64,000 bases of DNA from assembly GCF_042477335.2 (NCBI RefSeq), contig NC_091247.1, positions 7,276,501 through 7,340,500 on the forward strand, in the 5' to 3' direction. The translations under genes and the position numbers were made by a program. Shown here piece by piece: positions 32,816 to 44,349 of the stretch (position 1 is the stretch's first letter; each line of letters starts with the position of its first letter). This stretch comes from Ovis canadensis. Taxonomy: Eukaryota > Chordata > Mammalia > Artiodactyla > Bovidae. The notes under the pieces are model-generated. The model saw nothing but the letters and a program-made list of their open reading frames with translations, ran no database searches and was not told the origin of the DNA.

Positions 32816-34090
32816 GCCAATGAAGAAAGGAATGAATACCTCAATTCCAAATCCTCCTTCTCCCAACACAGACCTTCAATTAACCTTTTTGCCTCTGCAT
32901 CCTCTTCCCCAAATTGGTCCCTGAGAGCCCACCAGGCGCGTCCCAAAGCTGACTAGGAACTTCCTGGCATGTCTTCCCTCCTGAGCCCAGTGAAAGGTGT
33001 CCCCAGGCCAAAGTGGCATTTCAAGGTGTTCGCGGCTCCAGTGACACCCCCTGGGGTCTGACAGGAGCCCAAGTCCACATAGGTTTTGTGACCTGCTCTA
33101 CACTGTCCCAGCACTCTCTTGGTAAACATTTAGGCATGAATTAACTTCCTCCAGAGAGCAGTGACTCAGGGCCAGATGTAATCTTCCAGCTTTAGGGGGA
33201 AAGGTGAGTGCCCCAACCTTTCTCAGGTGCCCAGACCCTTCATCCCAAGAAGACTTGTCTCACTTGGACCCGCCCTCCTGCACAGATGCGCACACGGATA
33301 TTCATACACACATGTATACATACACATCCTCGATGCCCTGGACGGTCCGCAGTCCCTTCTCTGAGCCACTGACCATTGGAAGAGAGGCCTTGCGTGAGAC
33401 CCACCCATTCGGTAAATATCTGTGAATTCCTGCTGTGTACCCTCCCGTCTTCACTGCTCCCAGGGGCACCAAATAGCTCAGCTGTTGCGTTACCTCCTTC
33501 AGCAAGCGTGTCCTTACAACAGCTGCAGCAACTCCCCCCCTCCAGGCCACCCCAAAAAAGATCAAGGGTTTTTATTAAGCTAGACAACTGCTTAGCCCTC
33601 TCCACTAGCCCGCCTCTCCATTCCCGAGAAGGAGGTGAGACCAAGGTGAACATGGGCCCCAGACAGGAGGACCCAAAGAATGGGGCCATGCAGACGGGAC
33701 TGACCACTCCTCAGCTGGCCCCAGGGAGCTGAAGAGCCTTAGCAGAGCTCAGACCCACCTTGAGGCAGAGGCTGAAGGGGGTGCTGGTTCCCCTGCCCTC
33801 AACCGTGGCTAGGGAATCCATTTCCCTCCCTACCCTGGTGTCCCATCTGGGCCCCCAGAGTTAGGAGGTGCTGCTCTGAGAACGGCTGTCAATGACAAGC
33901 TGAGCTGTGAGAGGGATCTTCTTCTTCTTTGTGGATCCCGCAGGCCCTGGTTTCAGAGCAGTTGGCAGGAAAGTGGTGGGATGTTGATCAATCAAAGTTA
34001 CATTCGTCATGAGCTGAGCCCTGAGAACTGGACTCAGACTCACCCACGGCAGAAGCAAGTGGCTGATTTCAAAGAACCTAAAGCAAGTTC
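32816..34090. other. Intergenic, nothing firm
   Basis: No gene recognised. An AP-1 consensus TGACTCA stands at 33162-33168 without further context. Confidence 0.45.
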
Positions 34091-34094
34091 TGCT

Positions 34095-34165
34095 GCTGGA
34101 AGCAGACCTGGGTTCAAATACTGCCTTCACCCCTCTTGACTGCGTGCCCTTGAGCAAGACACAAA
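34095..34165 (+). repeat. MIR fragment
   Basis: GACCTGGGTTCAAATACTGC and GCGTGCCCTTGAGCAAGAC. Confidence 0.7.
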
Positions 34166-34366
34166 CACTCAAAATCTTAGCTTGCCCCAATAAATTCTGG
34201 GCAAAGACAGAATGAAGGTCCAAAATAAGCATTAATAATACATTCTTAGACTCTCGCAACATGCCAGACACTGTCCATCCCAGACTTGACTGTAGAAACA
34301 GAACCTCACAGTTCTCTCCACATGGTAATGACATCTCAAAGGTGGACTTCAAAAATAAATGAATGA

Positions 34367-34482
34367 GGGATCTCCCTGGCAGTCCAGAGGTTAAGACTCT
34401 GAGCTTTCAATGCAGGGGGTGCAGGTTCGATCCCTGGCTAAGGGACTGAGATCCCACATGCCTTGCAGTGTGGTCAAAACAA
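34367..34482 (+). repeat. CHR-type SINE
   Basis: GATCTCCCTGGCAGTCCAGA, GGTTCGATCCCTGGCTAAGG and a short A-rich tail. Confidence 0.85.
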
Positions 34483-34744
34483 AATAGATAAAAGAATGAA
34501 GTCTTTGTGTGTCTTTAAGACAGGCCCTAGGGAGGTAAGGAGCAGTATATTTTTATTATTACAAATACTAGCACATGAACAAGTTGTATTCTGTGTGTCC
34601 CTGTCAGCAGATCACCAATATAATGGAAGTAAGACGCCTTTTCTCACAGTTCCCCTAAAGTGTCAATCCTGGCTTCTCTGGGTGAGGGCAGAAGAGGTTC
34701 TTCTGATCACAGGGGCTCAGACCAGTTTGAGATCGTGCACAAAT

Positions 34745-34910
34745 GGCATGCAAAGGCCAGAGCACTGGACTTGGAGCTGTGGGACCTCAGGCAAGTCCCT
34801 TCCGCTGTCAGAGCCCCAAGTTTCATCTGAAAAATAGGGTATGTTCTCCCTAAATCTGTTTTTAACCTTGCTACCTGGCACTGAGTAGATGCTGAAAAAT
34901 TGTTGGAGGA
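34745..34910 (+). repeat. MIR
   Basis: GAGCACTGGACTTGGAGCTG to GGCACTGAGTAGATGCTGAA. Confidence 0.75.
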
Positions 34911-35919
34911 AACAAACTTGGAGAATTCTTAAATCTGAGGGGACACCGAGAGAGTACTGGATGGGCTGGCTGGGTCCCTTTACTCCTGCCAAGGGATGAA
35001 GCAGGTGCTGAGGACAACAGCCCCAATGAAAGAAGAGACTCGGAAGAAACCCCAAGGAGAGGATGAAACAGAAGGAAGGTTGCCTCTGAGCCCTCCTCCC
35101 ACCCAGCACCCACCCAACACACAAGGCCCACCAGCCTTCATACTCCCTGTGAACCCTGTTTCTCCTTCAAGGGCCAACTCAAGGACCCCCTCCTCAGGCA
35201 AACGTCCTGGCCACTTCAAAGAGACCCTCCCACCCAGGTGCCTTGGACCTCCCCACACACACTCTAAGCAGCAGTCACCCCCTTTCAGGCTAACCAGTCC
35301 AGATCAAGAGCCCCCTGGAGAAAATCCCCACCGTCTCAGCTCCCAGCTGGAAGGAGGTGGCCCCATGAACGATTCAGGACAAGAAGGAAAACAGTGTCAA
35401 CAAGAGTTAAGTTGGCGACTTCCTTGACTGCGTGATTTCCCGAGTGTCATCCTTCTCTAAGACTGAGGTCCCTATCTGCAGGCAGTCTCGGGGAAGGAGT
35501 CAGGCGTTTCTGGCAGGGCTTCCCCCATACTAGGTACATCATAATAGTCCCTATTGTCATTACTATTAGTTAGGAAAGAAAGGAGAGGTTACAGGACCGG
35601 TGATTAGGACACTGGATGTCTGCTCTCAGACCGCCTTTAGACCTCAGGCGTTTGCCAGGGGCACGCCTCCAAGCCTTCTCCATCTGGGGAGATCAAAATT
35701 CACCAAAAGATCAAAATGTGGGGTTCTTCCGTCAGACCAACGGAGAGGACGGCCCTTCTCCGAGTGTTCTCTGAGGCCCCTCGACCAAAAAGTCAAAGAG
35801 TCAGATCCCACATTCTCAGCGACTGAGGGGACCTCGAAATCTCTTTCCCCTGAGGAGTCCCCACAGGTCCCACGAGGCTCTTGCAAAAGCCTTGGGTCCA
35901 GTGGGTCACCCGGGGGTGC
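34911..35919. other. IER5L upstream flank
   Basis: Repeat-poor, rising in GC toward the promoter; frames here are compositional. No second gene was found. Confidence 0.45.
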
Positions 35920-36161
35920 GACAGATCAGGAAGGAGGTGCCGCGTGGCCGGGAGTCGGAGTTGCGCGCACCTGCTGCAGGTGAGGCCCAGCCATGCGGAA
36001 GGGGGAGGAGCCGTCGCAGCACCACGCAGGTGAACCGACCCTGGGCTCCCAGGAACTAGGCCGAGGGCTGCCACGGGCTCCAACGTGACGGCTGCGAGGC
36101 GGCCACCTCGCAGATAGCGGCCCCCGTGACTCCAAGTCCCGCGCGGCGCGGCGGCCCCAGG

Positions 36162-36171
36162 AGAACATTCG
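36162..36171 (+). promoter_or_regulatory. Minimal heat-shock-element-like motif
   Basis: AGAACATTCG contains GAA and TTC separated by two bases, which is two head-to-head HSE units. A third unit is absent on either side, so it is a weak HSE at best. It is about 210 bases upstream of the inferred IER5L start. IER5, the paralogue, is a known HSF1 target. Confidence 0.25.
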
Positions 36172-36242
36172 AGGCAGCGGCAGCGTTGGAGGCCCCGGGT
36201 CCGTTCGGTATTTGAATAGCACAAAGGAACCGCCTTGGTCTG

Positions 36243-36247
36243 ATTGG
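36243..36247 (-). promoter_or_regulatory. Inverted CCAAT box, distal, IER5L promoter
   Basis: ATTGG within CTGATTGGCCAG, about 135 bases upstream of the inferred start, fits an NF-Y site in reverse orientation. Confidence 0.55.
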
Positions 36248-36306
36248 CCAGCTTAGAGGCCCCGGGGCGGGCAGCGTCTGTCACTCGGGAGGTTTGGAGC
36301 ACTCTC

Positions 36307-36311
36307 ATTGG
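36307..36311 (-). promoter_or_regulatory. Inverted CCAAT box, proximal, IER5L promoter
   Basis: ATTGG within CTCATTGGCTC, about 70 bases upstream of the inferred start, which is the classical NF-Y position. It is 64 bases from the distal copy, close to six helical turns. Confidence 0.65.
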
Positions 36312-36323
36312 CTCATCAGGTGT

Positions 36324-36333
36324 GGGGCGGGGC
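36324..36333 (+). promoter_or_regulatory. GC box (Sp1/KLF type), IER5L promoter
   Basis: GGGGCGGGGC is a consensus Sp1 site between the proximal CCAAT box and the TATA-like element. Confidence 0.65.
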
Positions 36334-36346
36334 CCGGACGCCCGGC

Positions 36347-36353
36347 TAAATAG
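36347..36353 (+). promoter_or_regulatory. TATA-like box, IER5L promoter
   Basis: TAAATAG in an otherwise very GC-rich stretch, about 30 bases upstream of a TCATTG initiator-like site. The order CCAAT, CCAAT, GC box, TATA is typical of an inducible immediate-early promoter. No clear CArG box was seen nearby. Confidence 0.6.
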
Positions 36354-36429
36354 CTGGGGCCCGGGCCGGCCGAGGCTCATTGCTTTGGCGCCGTCTGGGG
36401 AGCACGATCCCGCGGGTGGCGCGCAGCGC

Positions 36430-36468
36430 ATGGTGGCGGCTCCTCTCGGAGCGCAGCCGACCCGCTGA
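36430..36468 (+). CDS. Upstream ORF of 12 codons in the IER5L 5' UTR
   Basis: An ATG at 36430 with G at +4 but C at -3 opens a 12-codon frame (MVAAPLGAQPTR) that stops at TGA 36466-36468, about 118 bases before the IER5L start. It lies inside the inferred 5' UTR and has a weaker start context than the main ORF. It may damp translation of the main ORF; this is inference, and the peptide itself has no recognised function. Confidence 0.4.
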   Translation: MVAAPLGAQPTR

Positions 36469-36538
36469 CCCGGGCTCCGTTTCCCCTGCCCAGCGCTTCC
36501 CGGAGGCCGGCTGGAAGCCGAAACAGCAGCAGCCTTAG

Positions 36539-37804
<1,266 letters not shown>

Positions 37805-37960
37805 GGACCCCCGAGGGCACGGGGACCCGTGGCCCCGCGGGGCTGGGGCCAGACAAAGACTCGGCCAAGGGGCGAGAGGAGGGAACGAACGGGCGCCCGG
37901 CCACTCCGGGCTGAGCAGGGGGTGAGCAGAGGGAGACGACTGATGTTTTATAAATTGTAA

Positions 37961-37966
37961 AATAAA
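37961..37966 (+). promoter_or_regulatory. Proximal poly(A) signal of IER5L
   Basis: AATAAA, followed at once by an A-run, about 157 bases after the stop codon. Use would give a short 3' UTR. The A-run could also mimic a poly(A) tail in cDNA priming. Confidence 0.4.
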
Positions 37967-38595
37967 AAAAAAAGAAATCTAAGATCTTGGACTTTATTTT
38001 TGCAGAGAGAAAAAGCGCCTATTTAAGTATGCTTTGTGTTTCTCCTACTCTTTTTTTATTATTATTGTAGTGATTGCAGTGGTGTTTAGCGAGGAGCCAG
38101 CCACGTGAGGAAGGGCTGCTGCCCGGAGGAGGTGCCGGGCAGCCGGGGGGCGAGGCAGGGCGCCCGGACCGCCGGGGCGCGCCGGGGGCGCAGCGCAGGA
38201 GGGCGCGGGGTCCCGGACGCAGATTCCAATCAGACGTCAGACCCAGGAAGCCCGGAGCTCTGTTCTCTCGAGTCCCTCCGCGGGGTGAGGAATGGGTCTT
38301 GTGAAATCCTGAGCAAAAACAAAGGCAAACTCTATCTCCGAAAGGGAGGTTTGGGTCACATTTCCTCTCTGGGGGCGGCCTCCAAAGTTCTCAAAATGAG
38401 AAGGCAGAAATGAAAACACTTCAACTTTTTTTTTCTTTTCTTCCCAGGGCGGGTGTCTTGAACCCCTCGTCTCCCCGCCCCTCTGGCTCTGTTCTCCTCC
38501 CCTCCTCCACCCGTCTTCCAGACCCGGGGGTGGCGCCGGACACCCCGACACTCTCGGACACTGTTTGGGAAAGGGGTAGGGGGCGGGCACGGCCG

Positions 38596-38615
38596 ACTAC
38601 ATTTCCCATCATGCC
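38596..38615 (+). promoter_or_regulatory. ZNF143/Staf-type site in the IER5L 3' UTR
   Basis: ACTACATTTCCCATCATGCC closely follows the ZNF143 (Staf) consensus, ACTACAATTCCCAGCATGC. Such sites usually lie near promoters; this one lies about 2.2 kb downstream of the IER5L start and within its inferred 3' UTR. Confidence 0.65.
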
Positions 38616-38750
38616 CAGCACTGCGGTCCCCACTAAACAAAAAAGGAAGTCGATTCCTTCACCTGGATCCCCGGCGGCCCGGAGAGAAGGAGGGGCCGGG
38701 ACCGCCGACTGCGTTGGAGACTTTTCACTAAGTTCCTGGTCAGATGTGGG

Positions 38751-38777
38751 GTGTGTGTGTGTGTGTGTGTGTGTGTG
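38751..38777 (+). repeat. (GT)13 microsatellite in the IER5L 3' UTR
   Basis: Uninterrupted GT dinucleotides; likely length-polymorphic between individuals. Confidence 0.95.
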
Positions 38778-39101
38778 CTTCTAAGTTGCACTATCCTAGT
38801 TCAGCCTTCGGTTGCATTTCATGAAACCAGCATTGTTCGAGCCCGTAAGAACCCCGTCCTGTGTCTTCAGCTTGATAGATTTTGTTTAATTTAAAGCCTT
38901 TTGTTGTAAAAAAAAAAAAAAGGTGGGGTTCGCCTGCAGCCCCTCTGGTTCCCTGCCATCAGCACCATGTGGACTCCAAAACAAGTTGCCAACCCTTCCT
39001 TTCTTGGCCCTTCTCCCTCCTTCCCCTGTATTTTTGTGCATTCTGAATTGTGTATCAACCGGGTAAAACTGTTCAGATGATCTGTTTAAATTTATCATCT
39101 T

Positions 39102-39107
39102 AATAAA
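39102..39107 (+). promoter_or_regulatory. Distal poly(A) signal of IER5L
   Basis: AATAAA at the end of an AT-rich stretch, about 1.3 kb after the stop codon. Cleavage is expected near 39115-39130. The resulting mRNA length fits the expected 2.7 kb, so this is likely the main site. Confidence 0.6.
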
Positions 39108-39129
39108 AAAGTCGACTCTAGAGGATGGC

Positions 39130-40990
39130 GGCGCCTTGTTTTCAGATCGGCCTGGAGGTGGCGGGAAGGATAGAGGGAGGTGACACGAGCCCCCTACCTT
39201 CCTGCAAAGCCCAGCTCTCCTAGCCTGGGAGGGCAGGAGCTGCCCACATCCGCAGGGCCGGGGGTGGGAGAGGGATGGGAGGGAGTTCTGTTTGCTGGGG
39301 AAGAAGCCGGTGCTGCGCGCCTCCCCGGGCCGCCCCCCCTCCCCGCGCCGCCTCTGCAGAGGGGCCTGACCCCCACGGGAACCGGTCCCCCCGCCCCCAG
39401 GGTCTCCAGCAGGAAGCCGAGCGAGCCACCATCACATTTCCTAACCCAGCCAGGGGCGCAGAGCCTGCTCGGCCTCAACTCAGAGCTCTCTTGGGCCGGG
39501 GAGAGCCACTGGGGGACATCGGGGGCTTCTGGGCCACCCACAGTCCCCGCCCTGCGCCTCCGCCCGCACGTCCGCACAGCTCCGGCTGCAACTTGGGGAA
39601 GTTTTTTCCTTTTTTTTTTTTTTTTTAAGTTGAGTTTGTTATCACTGCTCGGTGCCACTTGGTGGTGTGCTGGCGGCGTCTCCCTCCCTCCTCGCGCCCC
39701 TCCCCTCTCCCTCTCCGCGCCCTCCCGCCCGCCTCTCTTCTTCCCTCCCCAGTAGATGGAGGCAGGAAGGCTCCAGGCGCGCTCTGCGCTCTGACCACCT
39801 ACGGAATGACCTCAGAGTGGGAGAATGTGCCAAGGCCCCGAGGAAGCTCGCGTCCTCCCCACTGGAACCAAATTCACATCTGGAGCCGCGCCTCGGGCCC
39901 AGGGGCGCGCGGGGTGGTTCCAGCTTAAGAGGGGATAGGAAAGACTGAAGGGGAGGAAAAAAGAAAGAAAGAAAAAAAGCAAAGTGGCAGCTTGCTCTCG
40001 ATTTGATAGCCGCCCCCCTCTCTCCCTCTCTCTGTCCCTGGCTGTCTCCCCAGTGCCCTCGCTCGCTTTCTCGCCCCTGCGCTCCCCTTGGCTGCGCGAG
40101 CTCCCCACCACCACCCCCCGCCACCAGCAGGACGGCTCACGCCTCCTCCCCAGCCTTCACGCCCCCCGCAGGGAGAGGAAGGGCTGCAGCCGAGAGGACC
40201 CCCCACCCCCACCCCAAGCCTCCGAGAGGCGGACGCAAGCCAGTCCCAGGAGCCCGCTGGGTTCTGGGTCCCGGTGACGCGCGAGGCGAAGTTCTCGGGG
40301 ACACTCGAGAACCAAGGGGTTTGGCGGGGGGAGGGGGACCGCGGAGGTGGGGGCCGCGAAGGGCCCACGATGGGGGAGGAAGAAAGAGGGAGGCTACGGA
40401 GGCGTGAGTTCCGGGGAGGAAAGGCACCTTCACCTCCTCACACACAGAACCAGGGCTGTTTTCTCGGCCTCCTACGGGAAGAGAAGAGTCTGGAGCTGCT
40501 GAGGAGGGGGAAGGGTGTGTCGCCCTCCTCCCCGTGCGCCCCCCACCCACCCATCCCCTGCAAGTCTAAGGAATAGCCGTTTGATGCGCGGTTTTGATTC
40601 AATCCACCAAGCCAGTTGCCACAGCTCCCCCTAGCGCCGCTTGCAGGACGCTGCAGAGACTGAGGCTGGGAGTGGGCGAGGCACAACCCGGGGTGGCGGG
40701 GGATGCTGCGAGGGGTGCTCCGCGCCCACCCCGGGCTCAGCGCGGTCTGGCTCGAACCCTGGCTGGAGCGGAAACCCGGGGGCAGCATGCGTTCCCCACT
40801 CCGGGCCCGCCTCGAGGAAGGGCACGTGGTCGGCCGCCTTTGTTGGGAGGGCGGACCTGGGCATCCGAAGGGACCAGCCAAGGGGCTTGGGACCTACCAC
40901 CTGTCCCTTACGGGCAAAGGAGCGTGGGTGGTGGCCTGCGAAATAAGAGCTCTGAACTGAACGGGGCCGCGGACCCGGGTTGTCCTCTCC
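39130..40990. other. GC-rich flank of IER5L, no coding gene seen
   Basis: The stretch is CpG-rich and free of young retroposons. It holds a T-run near 39,608-39,627, pyrimidine-rich tracts (39,665-39,750 and 40,010-40,060), a purine run (39,940-39,985) and a CTCF-like motif. Several frames are open here only because of base composition. It may include regulatory DNA or a non-coding transcript; nothing in it proves one. Confidence 0.5.
40624..40637 (-). promoter_or_regulatory. CTCF-like motif
   Basis: On the - strand the site reads GCGCTAGGGGGAGC, matching 13 of 14 positions of the core CTCF consensus as I know it. It lies about 1.5 kb past the IER5L 3' end at the edge of the CpG-rich domain. 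Confidence 0.4.
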
Positions 40991-40999
40991 TTTGCTAGG

Positions 41000-42200
41000 T
41001 TTTCTTGAGCTTCTGTGCCCAGAGACCTCAAGCATATTGGGATCCAGGGATCCCCGTGGGCAGGGGATGGAGGGCGCCCGGAGCACCCGGAAGAGAGATG
41101 CCCTCCCACTCAATTATCTTTTCAGGGCCAAGGGACCTTGGGCAGCCATGCAAACGGTCAGTGCCCTGAGCACAGCGTGCAGCAACCAATAACACAATCC
41201 CCTGGCCGGCCACCTCTCACACTAAGAGGGTCCACCTGAAATAGCAACACAAGCCATCCTGATGTTACAGTACACACCACACTGAAGGCCACACCCACCC
41301 AAACGCACTGTCCCCAACACAAGAGCCCTAAGGAGCATCCCCACTCCACTCGATGCCATGACCCCTCCCCTGAAGGTTGGCGAGACCTCTGCCTGCCCTC
41401 CCAGGACATCCTGGGAAACTAACATATGCTCCCCAGCAGAACACAACTGAAAGGCAGGCAACCTGGGTCTTGGGGCAGGAAGAAGAGGGGCAGGCCGGCA
41501 GGCAAACCAGGAGTCCACAGACCCAGATCCACAGACAAGCCCTGCTCTTTCCAGGAAAATGACCCAGACAGACCCCACAGGAGCCCGTAGGCAAGACTTG
41601 GGGTTGGGGAACACTCATTGAGGAGGTAGGGAGATTGGGAAAGAAAGGGGACTTAGTGATGAGGCAGAGCTTTCAGAGAAGAGCAGTTCTGGAAGCCAGG
41701 GCTCTAGAAAGCTCTCCGCCCCCCCCAAGTTAACCAGCATGTGCACACGCACACACACACATGCACACACACACACAATTCCCCTAGCTCCTAGAACACC
41801 GCAGGTTCTGCTGCCCTTGATACGTGGTGTAGGGCTGAGCCAGGCTCCAAGCTGCACTCCTAGCAATATGGAGCTGCTGGGATGACAGCTGAGAGCCTGA
41901 GAGAGCTGCAGGCTGCCCTCCAGAGAAGCCAGGGGCTGGGGATGCCCTGGGCTCCCAGGAGGGTCGCTGTGTGGGGTGCTGAGCTCTGAGGGCTTCTATT
42001 CTGTGTACGTGTGTGTTTGTGTGTGGGTAGGTGGGTGTCACTCTGGTAACAGGGTGTGTCTTTCTGCCTCTCCATGCATGGGACACACATTTGCAGGGTG
42101 CCCCACTTAGTGCCTAACCAGGGCAAAGCACTGAGCTGATTGCTGCGAAAAGGAACATCAAAGAAAAGGACAGCAGAGTCCCTCTGTATGAATTCACAGA
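41000..42200. other. Intergenic, nothing firm
   Basis: Holds a (CA)n microsatellite at 41742-41777 and a TG-rich stretch near 42,005-42,040; no gene recognised. Confidence 0.5.
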
Positions 42201-42204
42201 GTTT

Positions 42205-42330
42205 TCCCAGCTATGCTCAGAGAAATATACTATGAGCATCCTTGTTTTAGAAATGAGAAAGGTTGCCCGAAATCACATGACTATCAAGTGGCCAGTCTTA
42301 CTGCTGGAGTTCACAGTCTAGTGGAGAAGA
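42205..42330 (-). repeat. MIR
   Basis: TTTAGAAATGAGAAAGGTTG, CCCGAAATCACATGACTATC. Confidence 0.6.
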
Positions 42331-44049
42331 ATTTATTACATACTACAGTGTGAGCTGTCAAATGACCCTGATGTTGTCTAAATAGCAACACTGGTTAGTT
42401 CCAGCTGAACCTGAGCTAGCAGATTGGGTGCACACATCTTCTGACACTTCATGCTCTGGGTGGAAGGATGGAGAGACATACAGGACACCCCACCCAGCAC
42501 AGAAACTGACCTCTTCCTGGTATTTGTCAGGACCCTTATGATAGGGAACAGTGAACTGACTGGAGCCAGCATGGGAGGAAGTGGGATTTCTTCGTTCATG
42601 GCACTCAGCTGTACAGTGGGCAGAGATGGAGCAGGCTTCAGGTACAACTGGATTCAGGGACAAACCTCCAGATGCTCTCTCTGCCTCCTGTGACTTTCTT
42701 TTCTGCACTGGGCACCCACTCTCCTACTGGAGACCCATTTCTCCTGACAGCAGCTCTGGCTTCCCATCCCACATCTTCGCCACCCAAGAATGGCTATCCT
42801 CTTCTCTTGTCAGCTCAGAAGATCTCAGGGAAAGACCATGTCCTGTCCCAAACCTGGAGCAGAGTTAGAGGGTGGTTGGTCGCCCCTGCTGAAATCTCAC
42901 AGACAGAGAAGGAGCTCTCTTCTCAGAAAATGGGTACTCTACTCAAGAAAGTGACAGACCAAAGATGTCCTCCAGAAAGAGGAAGTTAAAGGAGGCATTT
43001 TCATGTGGGACTTGGGGAGACCCAGGGCACAGGCATGGGTGCTTCAGGGCCTGGGTGATTAAATGCAGCCAACACAGCTCTGGAAAAAAATACTCGCCTT
43101 GCTCCTCGCCAGGATAATGAGGCCACAGGGCCATCTAATTCTTCCCAGGGCTGCCACTCAGGAATCACCAGGGGAGGGGAGGCTGCAGGCCCCGGGGCAG
43201 GGACATTGACAAGAGCCACCCTCGGGGGACTAGGGCAGTGGGTACCTGCAAGGAGGCCTAAGTGGAGGAACTTGGCTGGAGCTCATACACGATTCCCCCT
43301 GGCACTCCCAGACCCAGCTGAAAAGGCTTTGAAGGGAGGCCAAGGTGCTGGCCAGCAGAATGGAGAGGGACACGCTGAAATTAACATGCCCGCCTGTACA
43401 CCCCCAGCTGGCAGGGCCCAGGGACATCTGGGGAACAGGTAACATTATCGATCACATGTGCAGACGAAACCAACGGAACAGAAGCTGGAAAATACTGCAA
43501 CAGTTGAAAGGTGGAGAGAATACAGATGACCTTTGCTTCACCATTGCACATTTCTGTGTTTTCCAAATTTTCTACAATGAGCATGTATCACTTTTATATT
43601 TAGAAGAAAAAAATTAACGCCACATTTTTCAGAGGAAAAAAATGTGATGTGACAGGTGCTATCACCAGTGTTCAGCATGCTACAGAGCAGAGTGCAGGGA
43701 GCAGGGCTATTCAACCTTTCTGAGGCAGGCTCAACCCCTGAGAACAGAGCTCTCGACCAAGAGGCCTTGGCTCCCCAGAATTTAGCATGCCGCATTCTGC
43801 CTCTGCCAAGAGACTGTGAGACAAAAAGACAAACCCCAGAGAGGCATTCTGGAGGGAGCCTTGCTTGTCCTCACCTCTGACCCCTGTCCCAACTCTGCCC
43901 CATCCTTCCCATCAATCATCACAGAATGTTTTGCTCAGAATTTTGCTAGATTACCTGGCCAGGTGGGTAGTTAAGAGGGAAAGGCTCAGGAAGTGTCTTC
44001 AGTGACTTAAGCTGAAACTAAAGACAAAGTGGCAAAGCTCAGCACAAAG
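42331..44049. other. Intergenic, nothing firm
   Basis: No gene; 43,540-43,610 (CCAAATTTTCTACAATGAGC) resembles an old unnamed repeat end. Confidence 0.45.
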
Positions 44050-44175
44050 GTCTGTGGACTAGGAGTCTGGAAACCCAGGGGCAGACTCTGGCTTGGCCAT
44101 AGGCTTGGCTTGGGACCTGGGATGAGTTGTTTTCCTAGCCGGCCCACATTCCCAGGTCTGAAGGGATAGAGTGGG
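44050..44175 (+). repeat. MIR
   Basis: GGACTAGGAGTCTGGAAACC and the following sequence order fit sense MIR. Confidence 0.5.
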
Positions 44176-44349
44176 AGGAGACAAGGAAGGTCTGAATCCA
44201 ATGTTGACACTCCAAATATAGACAAAAGAACCATTGCTTCCAGCCTTCTGATGTCTAATCACAGTAAGAAAACCGCTGGTGGCAAGATCAGACTCCACAT
44301 CTACGCACGAGAATGGCCACCTGCCTCTGTCACTGACTCATTCAAGAAA

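Larger units (their letters stand above)
37805..39125 (+). other. IER5L: IER5L 3' UTR (long isoform)
   Basis: It runs from the stop codon to the inferred distal cleavage site. It contains isolated ATTTA motifs at 38021-38025 and 39090-39094, AT-rich islands near 37,940-38,080 and 38,870-38,925, a GT microsatellite at 38751-38777, and a ZNF143-type site at 38596-38615. The sparse AU motifs fit a short-lived immediate-early mRNA only weakly. Confidence 0.55.

Noticed and set aside
35793-36431. 212-codon antisense frame over the IER5L promoter
   Set aside because: Compositional frame in a CpG island; no conserved motif seen. A divergent non-coding transcript is possible but not shown by this.
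39111-39126. Vector contamination as the explanation of the polylinker-like 16-mer
   Set aside because: Flanks on both sides are continuous genomic-type sequence with no further plasmid text; kept only as a point to check.
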